64,000 nt of DNA from Patagioenas fasciata (GCF_037038585.1 NC_092520.1:61710001-61774000); one strand, 5' to 3'. Counted from the stretch's first letter, positions 45,441 through 60,344 are shown. Made by a program: numbers and translations. Notes: generated by a model not told the origin, from the letters alone.

Positions 45441-48400
45441 CATTTAATGTCTAAAGCCTAGGCAAAAATAAAACTTTAAACTTGCATAGATTGCAAAATT
45501 TCCAGTCAAGTGTCAAAAAGGGAAAATAGGAAGAAATGTTTGGAAGACTGTGTGAAGCCCTGTCTGTGCTGGAGCTGTTGTGCAAGGCTATTGCCTGGCC
45601 AGCTTTAGTCAAAGCAGACTAAAAGCTCTAACATTGGGCCAGAGTTTGTTGTTGGATGTAGCTGAGATTATCTGAACTACTTTATCACTAGGTAGCTGAT
45701 CCAATGAGCTGCTTTAGGATCTTAAATATTGTAGTAGCCTCTAAAAGATCATCCTTTCCACTAGATTGTTTACACATAGTAGTAGCTTAACATGGTAGGC
45801 ACAGTTCCTTCTGCAAGGAAGGTAAGAGAGATTTTTAAACGCATTCATTTAGCTGGAACTTTCTTCTTCTGTTTTCCTGCCTCTCAATCTGTATTGTCTG
45901 TCTTTCCCTGCAAAACTATCCTTATGTATGACTTTGTGTCTCTCTTTGCTAGACCATATATGCAAGAACAAATGTATGATGGTGCTGCAGAGATGAGTTG
46001 CTGCATGTCCTGAAGTTATATATCTTCAATTTCCTTGTTAATTTGTGATGGCATATGAGTACAAATTATTTAAAGGGGTTTTCTGTAATGGTGGCTGTTT
46101 CCCTTTAGTATGCATTAAGTGGTTCTGGAGAACAGATTTTCTTCATATTTCATTCCCTCAGAAATTACTAGGAATTAACTTTTTTACTTTAAATGCTGCA
46201 TTATCACATGGTTACGCCTATAGCTAAGAGCAAAACCATACAGTTTGCTTGGGGAAAGAATCTGGAGCAGCCTTGCTTCTCTTTATTTTCTATTATATAC
46301 CGTGTTAAAGAACTTGCACCCTTTGGGCTCTATTATCTCGGTGCACAGGGAAATGTGTGTGTGTGCAAATATCTTTGAATGGAGATGAGACTGTACCCCG
46401 GAGTAGATGTTTGAGCCACATACATCCTTCTGCTGCAGAGAGGTGTCTAATACTGTGGAACTCAGCTGATGGAGCAAGCAGACTGTGCGTTGTTTATTTT
46501 AGGAGATAATGGGCTATAGCAGCCATAGGGGAAAATACTTGCTACATGGTGCATTCAAATGCAATCTCTTCATTGTCATTCTGATCATTGAATAGTTCAG
46601 CTAAGCATATGGAATTTGCAATGAAATGCCACCCAAAATAGTGTATGAGTATTTTATGGTGCCTAGGCTGGTAAGGGGTAAGAAGTTGCTTCAAAGCACA
46701 ACATGCTGCCTTGTCTGTGCCTCCTGGCCAACTGTCAGAAAAATAGAAATGGGTGCAGCTGCAGCAGCATGTATTCTTATGGCTGTGAAGTGCTAGTTTG
46801 CAGATTCAATCAAAAACAAAGCTGTCCCACAGCAAGGTGCTACATAGAGTAATAACATGTGTGTGTATTAAACTTCAGTGAAAACATAGCAGTTCTTTGT
46901 GCTGGAAGATGATTTGACTAACAGTTTTAAAAGTCATTTTGCACAAGTTAAATATCTATGGGCTGACCATCGCTGACCCCAGCTTTAAATATCAATCTGT
47001 TACTTAGGTTAGGCTTGCCTTGTGAAAGGTGATGTTTTTTTGTTGGCTGACTGGTTGTTTCCTTCCAGTGACTGGGGAGAAGTGCAAGGAATCTGAGTCC
47101 TACACTTTCCTGGTCTCTCAAATATGGAGTAATGGAGAAATAGGGCTGGAAAACGTGGAGGACTAATGTAGCTTATCTCCCTGCTTCAAAGAAAAAGTAA
47201 TCTCTTCCTATTTTTCCTCAGCCAATATTTGTCTAATTGTGCGAAGGCTCACTGAACCGAACTGCGAGTGTGGATGGATGTGACTGCATGTGGTGCTTTG
47301 AAAAAAGGGGCCAAGGGAAACCAATGGAGTCACTAAGAGTCCCTTGAAGGGAGCTCAAGGACTGAATTTATGTCCTTCCCTTGCTCCCTGTCAGCATGGT
47401 TAGAGCCTATCCAAGATGTAGATCCAGCTGAAAGTATTTGTGCTAGGTAAAGCTTTAATCAGATGTTAGTGTGTTTTTGAAGTCTTAATTTGATGACAGC
47501 TTCGCCTGTTTATGCTAGTGATCTTCTAATAGCTAACCTGAATCTTCTTACTTGTAGTTTAAGGGGAAAAAAAAAATAGTAGACTTGGTTGTCTTGCTGG
47601 GTAATACATATGCCAGCAAGCTGGTGTGAAAAGGTTACAAAGGATGTAGATCTGAAGCTGTTCACTTCTTGTTCACACCTGTTGACAGCAGCAAGAAGGA
47701 TGTAAGGTAAGCACCAGGAGTAGTGCAGAAATGTGATAGATGATGCTGTGGATTAGTTTTCAAACTGATGCTGACTCTATTAGCATTTGTTGTGTTGGAG
47801 GTTCCTGTGTGTCAAGCTGTTCAGGTGTCACCAGCAGTGGGCTTAGAGTTAGCATCAACAGCAGTTGCCATCAGCTCTGTGTCAGACTGGCTGTGCATCT
47901 GTGACTGTCCCCATTCTTAGGTAGAACTCTTCCACAGGATAAGTGGTCCCATCCCTCTCTTGCCTCTTATTCTCACCCCCTTCCTCCCTCACGTAGGGAA
48001 GCTGAGTCCATACAGCTGCCTTGCCTTGCCCCGCCTCATGCCTGAAGTGTGAGTTCTGCCTCGGTTGGGGTCATGCTTCAGGTTCAACATGTGGGATAAA
48101 CCTGGAGAATTTGAACCTGCAAGTTTTGGAAATCCACTGGAAAATCAGCACATTGGCTCAGCAGCAGTAGCTCTGGAGAGAAGTCTCTTCTGCTGCTTAG
48201 TTAAGCACCTCCATGTATTCAGAGTAGAAGAGTTACTGCAGGTGCATGCTGGTTGTTGAGTAAATTCATTTTCTGTCAGTTCTGTGAGTCTTAGAATATG
48301 AGGAATTATATTAATTTGGGAATTTCTTTTGCTTTTCCAGTCTCTTATGGTAGACAGTATTTGACTATGGTGTCCCGTGCCATTTGCATTTTTAAATTTG

Positions 48401-50123
48401 TGCTCTCTTGCATTACCAAGAATTTTATTAGTTTTAGTTTCAATATCAAATCCTTTTGTTGTTTCCAGAATATGTTCACATAAGTGAACTTGTGCATATT
48501 AGTACTGAAGCAGGTGACACTGATGTTATGGTTACATTTGTCTTCTTGTTTTCCATTCCAAGATGCTTGTTTTTAACACTCAAAAATTTACCTCCTGGAC
48601 TTTCAATGTGCTGCTCTTGTCTTAAAGATGAGAAGGAAAAGTGGGGTAATGCATTTGAAGTAGGACTTCCATAAAGAAATCTTGAAAAGCAAAAGAGCAA
48701 AAAGAACTCCTACATATTTTTTGGTCACTCCAGGGGTGTGCAAAGTTGTACAAAGCCAGAAATAGGGGCAGGAGTAGGCAGGACAAACCCTTACAAGAAT
48801 TGTAATATATAGGTGTGTTTCTCTAAACTGTAGTGTCTTTTGTCCAAAAGCTTTGTGTCATAGGGCTCTAAATCCTATGGGGTGATGAACTGGCCTTAGT
48901 GCTAGGTAACCTTTTTAGGAAGTGATGATGTTCAGCTCCTTTCAGTATCGTTCCTTACAACACTTTTTAAATGCTGTGCACATGGCAAGGTAGGACAGTT
49001 CCCTGACACAGTGCTTCTAGAATCTACCTGCAACCATATTTACCATATGGGAAACCCTCCTTGCCCCCCAAAAATGACCAACTTACCCATTCTTCTTTGC
49101 TTAATGACTGCTCTAGGTTTACACTTGAACTCTGTTTTGAAGTATCTGTCTGATCTCTTGCATAATCTTGATCTGATTTTATTCTGTTATTTTTTGGAAT
49201 AATAACTCTTTTGTCCATCATCCTCAGATCTCAAGACACCGTGCTGTCAGCCAGCTTCTTTTATTTTAATGCATTGTAATGATACTTTTGTTGCCAGAAG
49301 CAGAGCAGCATTGCATTATCATCTAACTGAATTAAAACACATCTTTCAGTGAAGGTGTTACTGTGCTTTCAGAGTTATATAGGTCCTCATGCCAGGTCTG
49401 AGTTCATATACTCTTAGCCTGAGGAAATCCTATAAGGTCAATGTTGAATGTCCTACTGATTTCAGCACTACTGTCATAAACTGATGTGCTGAAGAGTTGT
49501 GACTGAAAATGCAGAAACATCCACAGTGTTTCTGTTTGATCAGCCTAATAACCTACTGATGAATGGGTTGCAGACATGTCTTACTCCAAAAGGTCATATA
49601 TCATAGTTAATTCACACTTAGGGTGATAAATGCTTATAAAAATATCACTGTTGTCTGTGTTTTTCTTGAAAGCAGTTTTGTTCCACTCTTCCAAGTATCT
49701 TCAATTAAACAAGTCAGCCTTCATGCAGATTAAAAATTGTGATAATCCTAGACGAATTTGGAATTGGCCTTTTCTCCAACTGCTATGCAGCTTTTACAAT
49801 AATGTTGTCATATTGGCGTGACTTCTAAAACAGCTTCTTGACAAATACATTTGTCTTTTCCATGCCAAATCTATTAGCAGTACTTGTCTGTGCTGCTATT
49901 TTTTTATAACCAAGAACAATGTGTTTACATGTAATCATAGTTTTTCTCTGTATTTACATCCCTTGATCAAGACACCCTTGTTATCAAAGTGCCTTGAACT
50001 TGGTTCATGCATCTGGAAAGGACAGGTGAATGGAGATGAGGAAGGCTTACAGAGCAGGTGTTCTACCTGAGCTGGTAGTTACTTGTTTCCTAGCTCGATT
50101 TTGAAGCCTTTCAGTCAGCTGCT
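45441..50123 (+). other. Probable intron DNA between two CR1 fragments
   Basis: No exon, RNA gene or further interspersed repeat was recognised. Composition is moderately AT-rich; short A runs (near 47,570) are the only simple repeats seen. Open frames stay short with no familiar motif. Confidence 0.5.
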
Positions 50124-50576
50124 CCCCAGTTTAAGAAGGATAAGGAATTACTGGAGGGACTCCAGCAGCAGGCTTTCTTATGAAGAGAGACTGAGGGAGC
50201 TGGGTCTGTTCGGTGTGGAGAAGAGACAGCTGAGAGGGGATCAATGTTTATAAGTATCTCAACAGTGGATGTCAAGAGGATGGGACCAGACTCCTTGCAG
50301 TGGTGCCCAGTGATAGGATGTGGGGCAACAGGCACAGGCTGAAGCATAAAAGGTTCCATCTGAATATGAGGAGAAACTTCTTTACTCTGAGGGTGCCAGA
50401 GCACTGGAACAGGCTGTCCAGAGAGGTTGTGGAGTTTCACTCTCTGAAGACATTCAAGACCTGCCTGGACACATTCCTGTGTGATCTGCTCTAGATAAAC
50501 CTGCTTTAGCAGGTGGGTTGGACTAGATGATCTCCAGAGGTCCCTTCCAACCCCAATCATTCTATGATTCTGTGAA
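50124..50576 (+). mobile_element. CR1 LINE with intact 3' terminus
   Basis: The element starts within CCCCAGTTTAAGAAGGATAA and runs through AGAAACTTCTTTACTCTGAG, GCACTGGAACAGGCTGTCCA, CTAGATGATCTCCAGAGGTC and CCTTCCAACCCCAATCATTC to the terminal ATTCTATGATTCTGTGA, the diagnostic avian CR1 3' end. It is 5'-truncated and has a small internal deletion near 50,170 relative to the usual sequence. A 156-codon minus-strand frame over it is only an antisense shadow. No reverse transcriptase domain remains. Confidence 0.96.
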
Positions 50577-51339
50577 GTCAAGCACCTAGCAGAGCACTTT
50601 GCTTATCCTACTTCCAGTAGACAGGTCCATCATATTCTTCTTTCTCTTTTCAGACTTTTTAGTAATCTGGAACAGCTACTCCCCTTACTATGAATCATCA
50701 ATGTGTGGCTGTAGTATGCTACAGCACTATACACATTACTAGCAGGAGTCTATTGTGTGGTGCCTGGGTGCAGAGTCTCTGCCTGAATCTTGTGCTGTTA
50801 TAGTTAGGAACAAACTGAGCAAACTTGGGAGTTTTTTGCGTGGCCTGAGGATTTCCAGGCTCTTGCTGGGCCAGATTGTCATCCCAGGTACTGGATGCTA
50901 TGACAGGAGGAAGTTTCACCTGCATAGTGCTTAAAGAAAAGGTACAAACACTGGGATCAAAGCCTCCACTTTAGGTAAGTTAATGAAAACCAGGAAGCGT
51001 GATATAAAGAGACCAGCAGAAGAGCTTGGGAACCAGCAGTATAAGGTTCAGTAAAAATCTGATGTGGCCAGTTGTCTCTTGAATTATCATGAACTTACAC
51101 ACCGCATAACTAAACTGAATTTGATATGTCAGGATAAGGTTATGGCAGCCTAGTGATTTGTGCAATGTAGTCATTATGCTGTTGACTCCATCTTTGGACT
51201 GTAAAACCAGGAGTTGCTTTGCTATAGTCTTCAGAGATCTCAGTTCAACTTTGGCTGTATCTCAGGGTGTCTGTTGACAGTGTCTGTAAGCTCTTGATTT
51301 TTCCCTTTCTCTTTTGCATGAGTGAAATTACTGTCTTGA

Positions 51340-51361
51340 TCCTATCTTCAAGAAGATAGGA
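51340..51361. repeat. Palindrome with 10-bp arms and 2-base spacer
   Basis: TCCTATCTTC and GAAGATAGGA are exact reverse complements separated by AA, spanning 22 bases. It is a potential short hairpin or dimer-binding site with no further context. Confidence 0.8.
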
Positions 51362-51775
51362 GCTGGTTAACAGAAACTGTGATATATAGGTAGAATGGGG
51401 GCAAGGGAAACCCGGAAAACACTTATGGAGTTGTTTCTTCAGTTTGTTCTACCTGCAATGGAATCAAATGCTTGGGCTATCTTGGTCTTTAACAAGTTAA
51501 CAGAAGATGATTCTTCAGCACACCCTGTAACAAGATTCCTTCAAAGGGCAAGGTAGTTTATTCATCCAAAATCAAAGTTTTAATATTGAGATCTAGATAA
51601 TGACAAGCTGCATGAGGTGCCTTGCTAAGCAACTGCCTTAGAAGTCTCATGCATAGCTTTAAGACTTGGGGATGGGGAGAAAGAAATGGAAAAATATCCA
51701 GTATGCGGAGAATGTCCATTTTGTCAAAAGGACAGAACTTGCAGAGAACTTTTTGTCTCATCAAATTCCAGGAGA

Positions 51776-51794
51776 TTTTTTTTTTTTTTTTTTT
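51776..51794. repeat. Poly-T run
   Basis: Nineteen uninterrupted T residues. Simple homopolymer tract. Confidence 0.92.
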
Positions 51795-53739
51795 ACTAAA
51801 GTGGGCGATAAAAACTATGGTTATTCTGGATCCAGCTCACATGAGATGAGATGCTTTTTTTTTATCTTTCAGACAGCAACAAAATCTGTCCCTAATTAGA
51901 ACAAAAAGTACAGCAAAAATGTGATCTCTTTTGGTAACCATATAAAGCCCAGATCAAGAATCGAGATCTAGTATTTCTTTTCTGTAGATGAGGAGTATTT
52001 CCTTTCTTTTATGAAGAGTCTTGTGTGTTAAAAGCACAGGAATCAGTGGTTTATCAATAGCAAAAAAATATGGGTTTTGTAGACCATTAAATCGCTTTGT
52101 GATGACCAGCTGTTAGCTCTGATTTAGCAGCAGTTCAGGGCCACTTGCCCTGGGAGAGCTTGTGTGTGTGGTTTCCCAACAAGCTTTTCTTTTCGTTGGT
52201 GGTGAGTTGTTAGGAAGACAGATAGAAGCACAAAGTTTTTGTGGAGCTTTCTCTGTCTTTAGAGAAGACCAGCAATTAAAAAACGTTGGAGGCTGGTGTC
52301 AAAACAGGTATTTCTCCACTATCTTTCTTGAAAGGATCTGCCTTTGTGTTAGGTTGTGGAGTGTGGCCTTAAAAACTTTTTAAAAAGGTTTATTCCTGTC
52401 ATAAAGTTGGAATACAACGAGTTGGCAGGAGCCAACAGCAGGCTAGGATTTCTGAATAAATTAAACTATATGCAAGAGTGAAAGAATTTAATGAAATCTA
52501 AGTTTGTTCTTTAAGTTAGATTTGTGCAATTGTGGGAGTGTGAATTTGCTTTCTCTTCTCAGCATTCCTGTCTTAGTTTTAGAAGATAAGGAAACAATGG
52601 AAAAAATATAACTCTTCACTTAAATTGAACACAGAGATAAGACAATAGAAGAAAATGTTTTCCTCAGTTAATGCCGTGGAAATAAGATGCACCAGTTGAC
52701 AGCCCCATCTTAGTGACTGGACAAGTTGCAAACAATTCACTACATTGTGAATTTGATACACTGTTTAATATTTCTATGCAGAGCCTGACATTTCAGTAAA
52801 AATAGTCTGATTCTTTTGCTGCTCTTCAGGAGGAACTTGGAACAATCTATGTAATCAATTTTAGATATTTACAGGTATCAGTTATGGAAGGCTGGTATCA
52901 GTGAGATGCAAAAAGCTGTATGAGTGCAAGAAATCAGGCTTGGTAAGTCTTCTGTATTCTAGTGTTGGGGGATTTCTGCTGTGTAGAAAACAAACAAAAA
53001 CACCTTCATACATTCAATAAAGAACTACATAGGATTTAAGTTGCTCATGTGTGTTGCACGGCAGTCACAAAGCTACTGAAGGACCCTAGTGTCAAATAAC
53101 CCCTCTGTCAAAATCAAACTCTAATGAAAACAATACATACACAAGTGTCCTATTGCTTTTGTTCTTTTCCTTTTTTAGAAAAGAATTCATACAATAGTAG
53201 AAGCCAATAATAATGATCTCTTATTTATGGACATCTTGCTCAAACAGCTAGCAAAACAGAGAACTGATATAACTGCTCGTATTTTACAATGCCTCTCCTT
53301 TTGTTAATGGATCTGTAGCTTCACTTCTGCAGAGAGGATAATAATGACTTCTGAGTCAGGAATTAATCTGATATAGTTTCATGGCTCAGGTCTCTTATCA
53401 GTACCTCCAATTGCTCAGCTGCTACTTTGTATTTAACAGTTGCTTCCTAGCTGATGCCCACTATTCACCTTGTGGTTTTTCTGCCTGGCTTTGGTTGACC
53501 TGTCTTTCAACTGGCTGCCGCTACAAGGGCTACATAGGCCTATTATGAAATACAATTAACAATTTGCACATCTCCCCAGAGCAATTGCAAAGAATATCTG
53601 TTTTCAGTGCTGGTACTGCTATTTCCAAACAGTGAGTGTGTATTAGTAGAATCTTCTTTATGGGCTAAATTTGTTTGTGGAGCAAAGTTGAATTCTACTC
53701 TTGCCCATATTGGGTAGGTACTCCACAAGTAAACTCCTC

Positions 53740-53778
53740 TTTTTTTATATATATACGTATATATATATATATTTATAT
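53740..53778. repeat. (TA)n microsatellite
   Basis: T-run followed by TATATATATACG and TATATATATATATATTTATA. Apart from the single ACGT interruption it is a perfect AT dinucleotide run. Confidence 0.9.
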
Positions 53779-55046
53779 GGTACTGCTCAGAACAGCTTTG
53801 TTACTTGAAATCAGGGAGGATGTGAGATGTGGTGATTTTTGCAAATTGATATGAGTAATACTCTTAACATATTTCATCTGTGGATATAGGTTAAGTCCTG
53901 GGTGGGTTAAAGAGATGCTGGCCATACTTGGCATATTACAAGGGGCAATCAAAATCCTGCAGATTTAGCAAAGTGAATCAAATCATATTAATTCTACTAT
54001 AGCAAAGCTGGATGTGATCATATCAATGTATTGGAATCAAGGTAACAACTTTGCTATATCAAAGCAAAAATAAATATATATATTGGGTAAACGACACTAC
54101 TAAATAGAGCTGTTGACAGAAACACAAGGAATAAAGCTGTAGGCAAAACCACTAGGAATACAAACAGGATCCTATTACTTTATCTGTTTCATTATCTTGT
54201 TGAATATAATGTATTGAGGTTCCTGAAGAAAATTGGGTTGGTTGTGCCAGCTCCTGGTTTTCATAGATGTTTCCATAATTATAACAGCAACTGATAACTT
54301 TTCTGTGTTTGGTCAGCACTAGATGCCAAAATGTACTCATTGAATGATTGCTGTCAAGTTCAAACACATGAAGAGGTATATTTTCGCATAATCGTTTTAC
54401 ATAATTTTGGCATATAAATAAATTTTACTGTTTTAATTTATTTTAGGAAAAAGTGCTCTTTCATTTTAAAGACCTATGTAACGTTGTGAATTGCCAGACA
54501 TAAATGTGAAACAGTTCTCTGTTTTCCTCAGGTGTTTTGTTAATTGTACTATTCTACTGTCAGCAAGCACAGATAAGGGAATAAATAAATGAAAGCAAAC
54601 TTTTGAAGCACCTGAACTGGCAAGGAAGGATGAACATGGCTTTAGACAGTGATTTTTAAAACTGATATGATTGTAATGTGACATATGAAAGTAAGCATTG
54701 TGCACTTAAATTCAGATTTGTTAACCTGTTCATATGAATACACAGATACATAACTATTTTGACTGCGTCCCACACAAACTATTAGTTAATATTATTATTA
54801 TTCTGTAACTGGTTAAATGTGTGTAATGTAGACATTAACAATATGATGGCTATAGGACCTTCCTAATCTGAAGAAGCTAAAGGTGCTAAAACCCTTGTAA
54901 GCATTGTGAGCTTTTTGCTGAATTGAGCCTTAGAAACCAGTGTAAGGCTTTACCTACTCCTTGTGGCGTAATGGAAATCAGAATGAATCTTCTGTAATGA
55001 AGCCTGTCTTCCCTCTGGTTTAAGTTTGCCTTAACAGACTGTATTT

Positions 55047-55058
55047 AAAAAAAAAAAA
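55047..55058. repeat. Poly-A run
   Basis: Twelve A residues. No retroposon body is recognised upstream. Confidence 0.85.
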
Positions 55059-55471
55059 GTTATTGGATATATAAAAAAGGCAACATCATGCAGTGATGGC
55101 AATCTTTGATGATATCATAAATACCTGTTTGCCTTTAAAGACAGTCTGTTGTATATTGGTGTTGGTTCATCTGAATGAAGAGAGAAAAGTGCAATCAATC
55201 AAAAATAATACCATGTCATAGCAGTACATGTTAAGACTAAAACAGCATCTCTAATAAAAATCTCTAAATACAAATAAAGATATCACCAATAGTTTTACTG
55301 GGTAGGGACTGACTTGCAGTGCCTTCATTTTCTGCTTGCACAGCTTGCCTGATGTGACCTGATGATTGCTTATATTGGCATCAATTTATTTGTTGACATC
55401 CCATTTTGTCTGTTTGAATCACCCATTTTATCAAGCTAATTTTCTGTTGTTACAATGCAGTCTTCTGATTT

Positions 55472-55486
55472 AAAAAAAAAAAAAAA
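55472..55486. repeat. Poly-A run
   Basis: Fifteen A residues followed by GGGC. No retroposon body recognised. Confidence 0.85.
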
Positions 55487-58377
55487 GGGCTGCTCAAAAT
55501 ATGAATGTTTTTCATCCAGGATGTTTTGCAAGTCTCAAGGTCTATTTGCTGGTTTTTACAGACTAAACTGCTGGGAGTCTCAGCAAGGCAAAATTCCATT
55601 TGCAGAGGGCTGCACCTCTGCTGGGAGAACATAAATGTAGCCATGGGTGCATTTTAAAGGAATTATATCTAGGGATTGGATTCTTTATGTAAAATCAGAG
55701 CCGTCATTCCTCTCTTTTGGTCTAAATTAACAAATAACTGAAACTGAAGCCAAAGTCATGTTGTGTGACCTTTTGTTTTAATTCAGAACAGCCTGATTGG
55801 CAGCCCATGTGGCCGATATGACTGGATATAAAATGCTTTTTGAGATGTGGCCAAGCTCAGAAGATGGACATAAAGAAAAATGATTCCTGGCATTGCATGG
55901 AGCCCAAAAGCTGTCAAACCATCCTAGTGTGACTGTGTAGGCTTTGGCACTAAGGCCTGTGAAGTACCCACTGTATCTGTGGGCTTTTGGCTCTGGGAAA
56001 TGCCAAGTCTGGAGAGGAGCCCATGATAGTTCCCCAAGTTGACATCTGACCCTTAGCAAAAGCAAAGCTCTGTTGTTGCAGTTTAGTGGCTGTGTGTGTT
56101 GGCCCTGTGACTTGAAAGAATTTACAATCCTATAGGTAACTAAAATGTGGCTTTTATTCTAGCAGTCTTACAGGATTTTTTTAAGACCTGCATAAAAAAT
56201 CAAGGTGATAGCAGAGAAAGAATGACAAGTAAGTGTTTATGAAAGACAATGTGAAGGCTGCAAATTTAAGGATGAAAGAGCTACAGAGTGTCAAAGCTAG
56301 TGAGACTTTATGCAAACTGAAATTAGACCTTAGTTCATGTGACTGCAACAGTAATGTTTACCAATAATTGATTGCCATACTGCTCAAATGGAGGACTGCT
56401 TTGGACCTGTAAGGAAATTACTGTATCATGTTCAGTTGCGTTTTCCTTGTTAACCCTTCATAATAATACTTAGGAGTGAAGTAGTTCTTAACATTTGTTT
56501 TGGTTGGGAATGCAATTTGTGCAGTAGCTGAGACCAGGGAAGCAAAAGGAAAGTGAAGGTGGTATTTCTGTCCTTTCTGAACTTTCATGTAGATTCAGGT
56601 TAGGCTGCTAGTGATGTTTATATTTGGTTATTGTTGAGTTAGATTTTGTTTTGTTTGCAGATTAATAGTTTTGGCATTATTTAAAGGTTAAGTATTCATC
56701 TGGAAACTGTACTATTCCTTGTTTTCCAAAATGTGTCCAATGGACATATGCCTATGAGAGTATCTTCATATATTTATGCCCCAGTTTTGGCCATGAGTTC
56801 ACAGTCTATGTATGCACAAATAGCTCCCACCTGGGCCCTACTTGAAGTTCTTTAGATGAAACAGATAACTGTGTTGGGATCTTAAGACTGAAATTCTTTA
56901 CTGGGAGGATGAAGGGTATGACAGACACCAGACCAGTTGCTAATGTTTAGTTTTGCTTAAATGCCTTTGCAGTGTACTAACTGTAAGAGTTCCAGCAAAG
57001 GTCACAATAAATTGAGTGTGTACTCAGATGAAATAAGCTCTCACATTAGGCATAATGTAATGTTTCTTTTAAATCCTTTTTAGAGCTCCTTCTTTGTCAA
57101 AGAGAAAACTAAATATTTTAAGAGAATTAATATTACAAAATGCCTAGAAGCATAGAACCGTCACAAATTTTGCTAGAAGAAAAGAACAATCACCTAGCTA
57201 TTTGCACTGCTGTAAGAGTTGTACGTAAGCAAAAAAGGTATGATTTCCTAGTAGTATGTGTAGATCATACGAATTAAACGTTTTCATCTTTAGTACTCCC
57301 CATACCCCCAACTCCTCTATTCCCCCAGCCCTCAAAAGCTGCCCTCTTGGTCCTCTCAGTGGAAACAACTATTGTAGTGTAAAGTACTTGTATCTCCTGG
57401 GATTTGGGATAGCTTTTTTGATTGAGAACAAACCAAAGCCAAGTTATAGGAAATGGTAATAGAAATGCCTTTGCCTGTTCTGCACAATTGGTGCTGCTGT
57501 TGCTGTGCTGGAGCACGATGGAATACACTTTAAAACATTTTGATAGCTCTTGTGTTCTCTTGTTTGAGAGCATAGTCAGGAACTGAAACAACTTTTATTT
57601 GAAAATATTTTTTCCATCTCCCCTCTGCTCCACATCTTTTCCTTGATATAATCTAAAGAAATCCCAGGCCAAAATGCTGGTTTCAGGTCTGCTACAGAAA
57701 GAAATTAAAGCCCTTGGTCCATGTACAGATGTTTTCATGGTACATCTCAGATCACAAAACTTAGCGTGTTATAATGAAGTGGCAGTAGTTTGAATTTCAA
57801 CTGTGAAGCTCATACTGTCTCACAAGTATGTTTTACACTTTGCCTAAGGCAAACAACAGCATTTAACTTTTGAGCTTAAGCGTAGTGTGGTCTGAAACAG
57901 TGCTGATGTTATTAGGTACGTAGAAGGAGATGTCCAGCGACATTACCACATTCAGAGATGCGTTCAATGCTAAGGTGTCACTTGTCTCCATTCTGCTTTC
58001 CTGTGTTACATGTGATCAGATCCTCTGTGTTTTATAAGACTTGTCCAAGCATGTCTGAGAGTAAATAAACTGCTTTTTTTAAAATGCATTTAGGTCAAGC
58101 CGTGGTGCAACCTAGTTGAAACATAAGGATGTTTCCACTGTGAGTAAGCACAGTTGTGAAACAGTTGCCAACTTGTGAAGATAAAGACTCAGTCAATGAG
58201 ACGGTTTCAGCTCCCACTCATACTATTGCCCTGGATGGTTGCCTAGTCTCCTTGCTATGATCCAAATCTGTGTTTGGGGATGCCCTGATTTGCATAGTAT
58301 TGATGTGATAGTCTTTGTAGCTTTAAAGCCTCTATTGCTTGCTGCAACAGAGATACTGCTTTAGTTCTGACATGTCG

Positions 58378-58405
58378 TTTTGTTGTTTTGTTTTGTTTTG
58401 TTTTA
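58378..58405 (+). repeat. (GTTTT)n microsatellite
   Basis: Four GTTTT units preceded by a related GTTTTGTT. Pentanucleotide simple repeat. Confidence 0.9.
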
Positions 58406-60344
58406 TACAAACAGAGGAGACATGCTGCCTCTGGTTAGTAATTCAGAGCACATTGTGAGCCCCTACTGTTTGTGGAGAGGTTGTGGAAGCAGAAGCTGCC
58501 AGAGAATCCCTCCCTGGCATCCTACGGGCTCAGCCACGCTGCATCCCTTTCAGGGACAAAGCACCATCCCTCTCCCATACCAGCCACCAGCCAGTTTGCT
58601 GGCAGATTCCTGGGGAGGCATACTGGAGGGAGAGAGGGTTTTTGCTCCCTCCAGGCTATATGCTCTGATGGGAAAGCTTCTGAAATTGAGCGTGTGTGCA
58701 TTTCTGTGCTAGTCACAGTCCAATCTTTGATTTGCATATGTTTGGTTGCATGGGGCAAAAATGCAAGAACACTGGAAAAGCCCTGAATTTTCGGGGTGGG
58801 AGTAGTGATGTTTGTTTTTCTGGTTGTTCAAAGATGTCCAGATGCTTTAGTTGTAATTTACAGTCAAAGCAGATCCTGGTTTTAAATCTGAGGTAGTAGC
58901 TAATTTTTGTAATTAAACTAAGGCTACTACAAACTAAATACTGTGAAGGTTACGATGAAAGACTGTTAAATACAGTTAGAAATGGTGATGTTAAACCTGT
59001 AGCTTAGTAGGAGGAAGCAGAAATCAATATGCATTAAAACATTATGTTATATATACCAGACATCTATTCACCATATACTGGGAGGTGAGCAGCATTGCTT
59101 GGCTAACATGTTACCATGTTGCAGAGTTGCTATGGCAATATCAAACCGATGAATAAACCTCATCACAGAGACAGGGAGGTGAGTAAGTGTGAAATTGATT
59201 CAGTGGAACACAGGAATATGTGGGAGCCAAATTGGTCAAGATAAAATTCCTGGTAGGAAAATCTATTTCTTTCCACACTTTCAATGTTTTATTATAATGC
59301 TTTTTTTTTTTAATAAATGAAATCTTATAGGTATTTTTTTCCCATTGTAAACCCTTATGTATTTTTCATCTGGTGCTATGTGTGTGTTTCAACATAAGGT
59401 GTTTAAGAACTATATCCATGCATAATGAATATACCTAAATATAAAAAAGTACATAATGTGTTCTAAAGAAATAAAAATAATTGGTAGTCGTAAAATCTAG
59501 GTAAGATAAATTAACATGAGTTCTGTTATCAGCTGGAAGCTAATAATGTAGAAGTTGTATTTGAAAGCATGTTTTCAAATACATCAGGCTTAAACTTATT
59601 CTTTATTTCTAAATGTGCAGTATAGTGATATAATCCACAGAAATGTTCTAAAAACAATATGCATTTTTAATAGCACATAGATATAAGAAAAGAGAGATAT
59701 CTGTGCTTAGAAACGGATTGTACAAATATTGATCATGCTTCATTGACCTATTTTGTGATTTATGTGACCAGCAGTATTTGGAATGTCTTAGGGAAAAAAT
59801 CTTCTTTTTTCCCAATTATTTTAAAACATTCTGTGAACAATTATACTAAAATGTGCTATCAGCAGTATATTTCTGTTACCTAGGGAAAATAAAATACACA
59901 GCAGACATGTTTTTAATTAGGATTTCTGCTTTACTAATTCATCTCAGTTCAGTCGGATGATCAAATAATGATAAAGGTGTTAGTCCTGGGAAAGGTCTTG
60001 TTACAGAGGACTAGAAGGTTAGTTTGTTGTGAGTTACAAATGTTATAAACTTGTATTTGTTCGTGTAAGACATAAATCTATTTTTAGAACATATTTTAGG
60101 CTGACTGCTAGATTTGGGCAGGAAGCATGCTTCTGTGAGGCTCAGTGCTTGTAGTTCATTTGCTAATAATTTGATATAAGCTTGCGGTTTATTTATAGCT
60201 GGAGAAAAGTCTGACGTGTTACATGTGCTTTTCTTTTCCATTTCCATCTCCCTCCATGAGTGTATTTTTATGACCAAATACTTTTTATTTGTTCATGGAG
60301 AAAAATATTTATGATAACAATTCCAAATGAAACAGCATTAAGTT

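Noticed and set aside
50111..50581. 156-codon minus-strand open frame
   Set aside because: It lies entirely antisense to a recognisable CR1 element and has no independent support.
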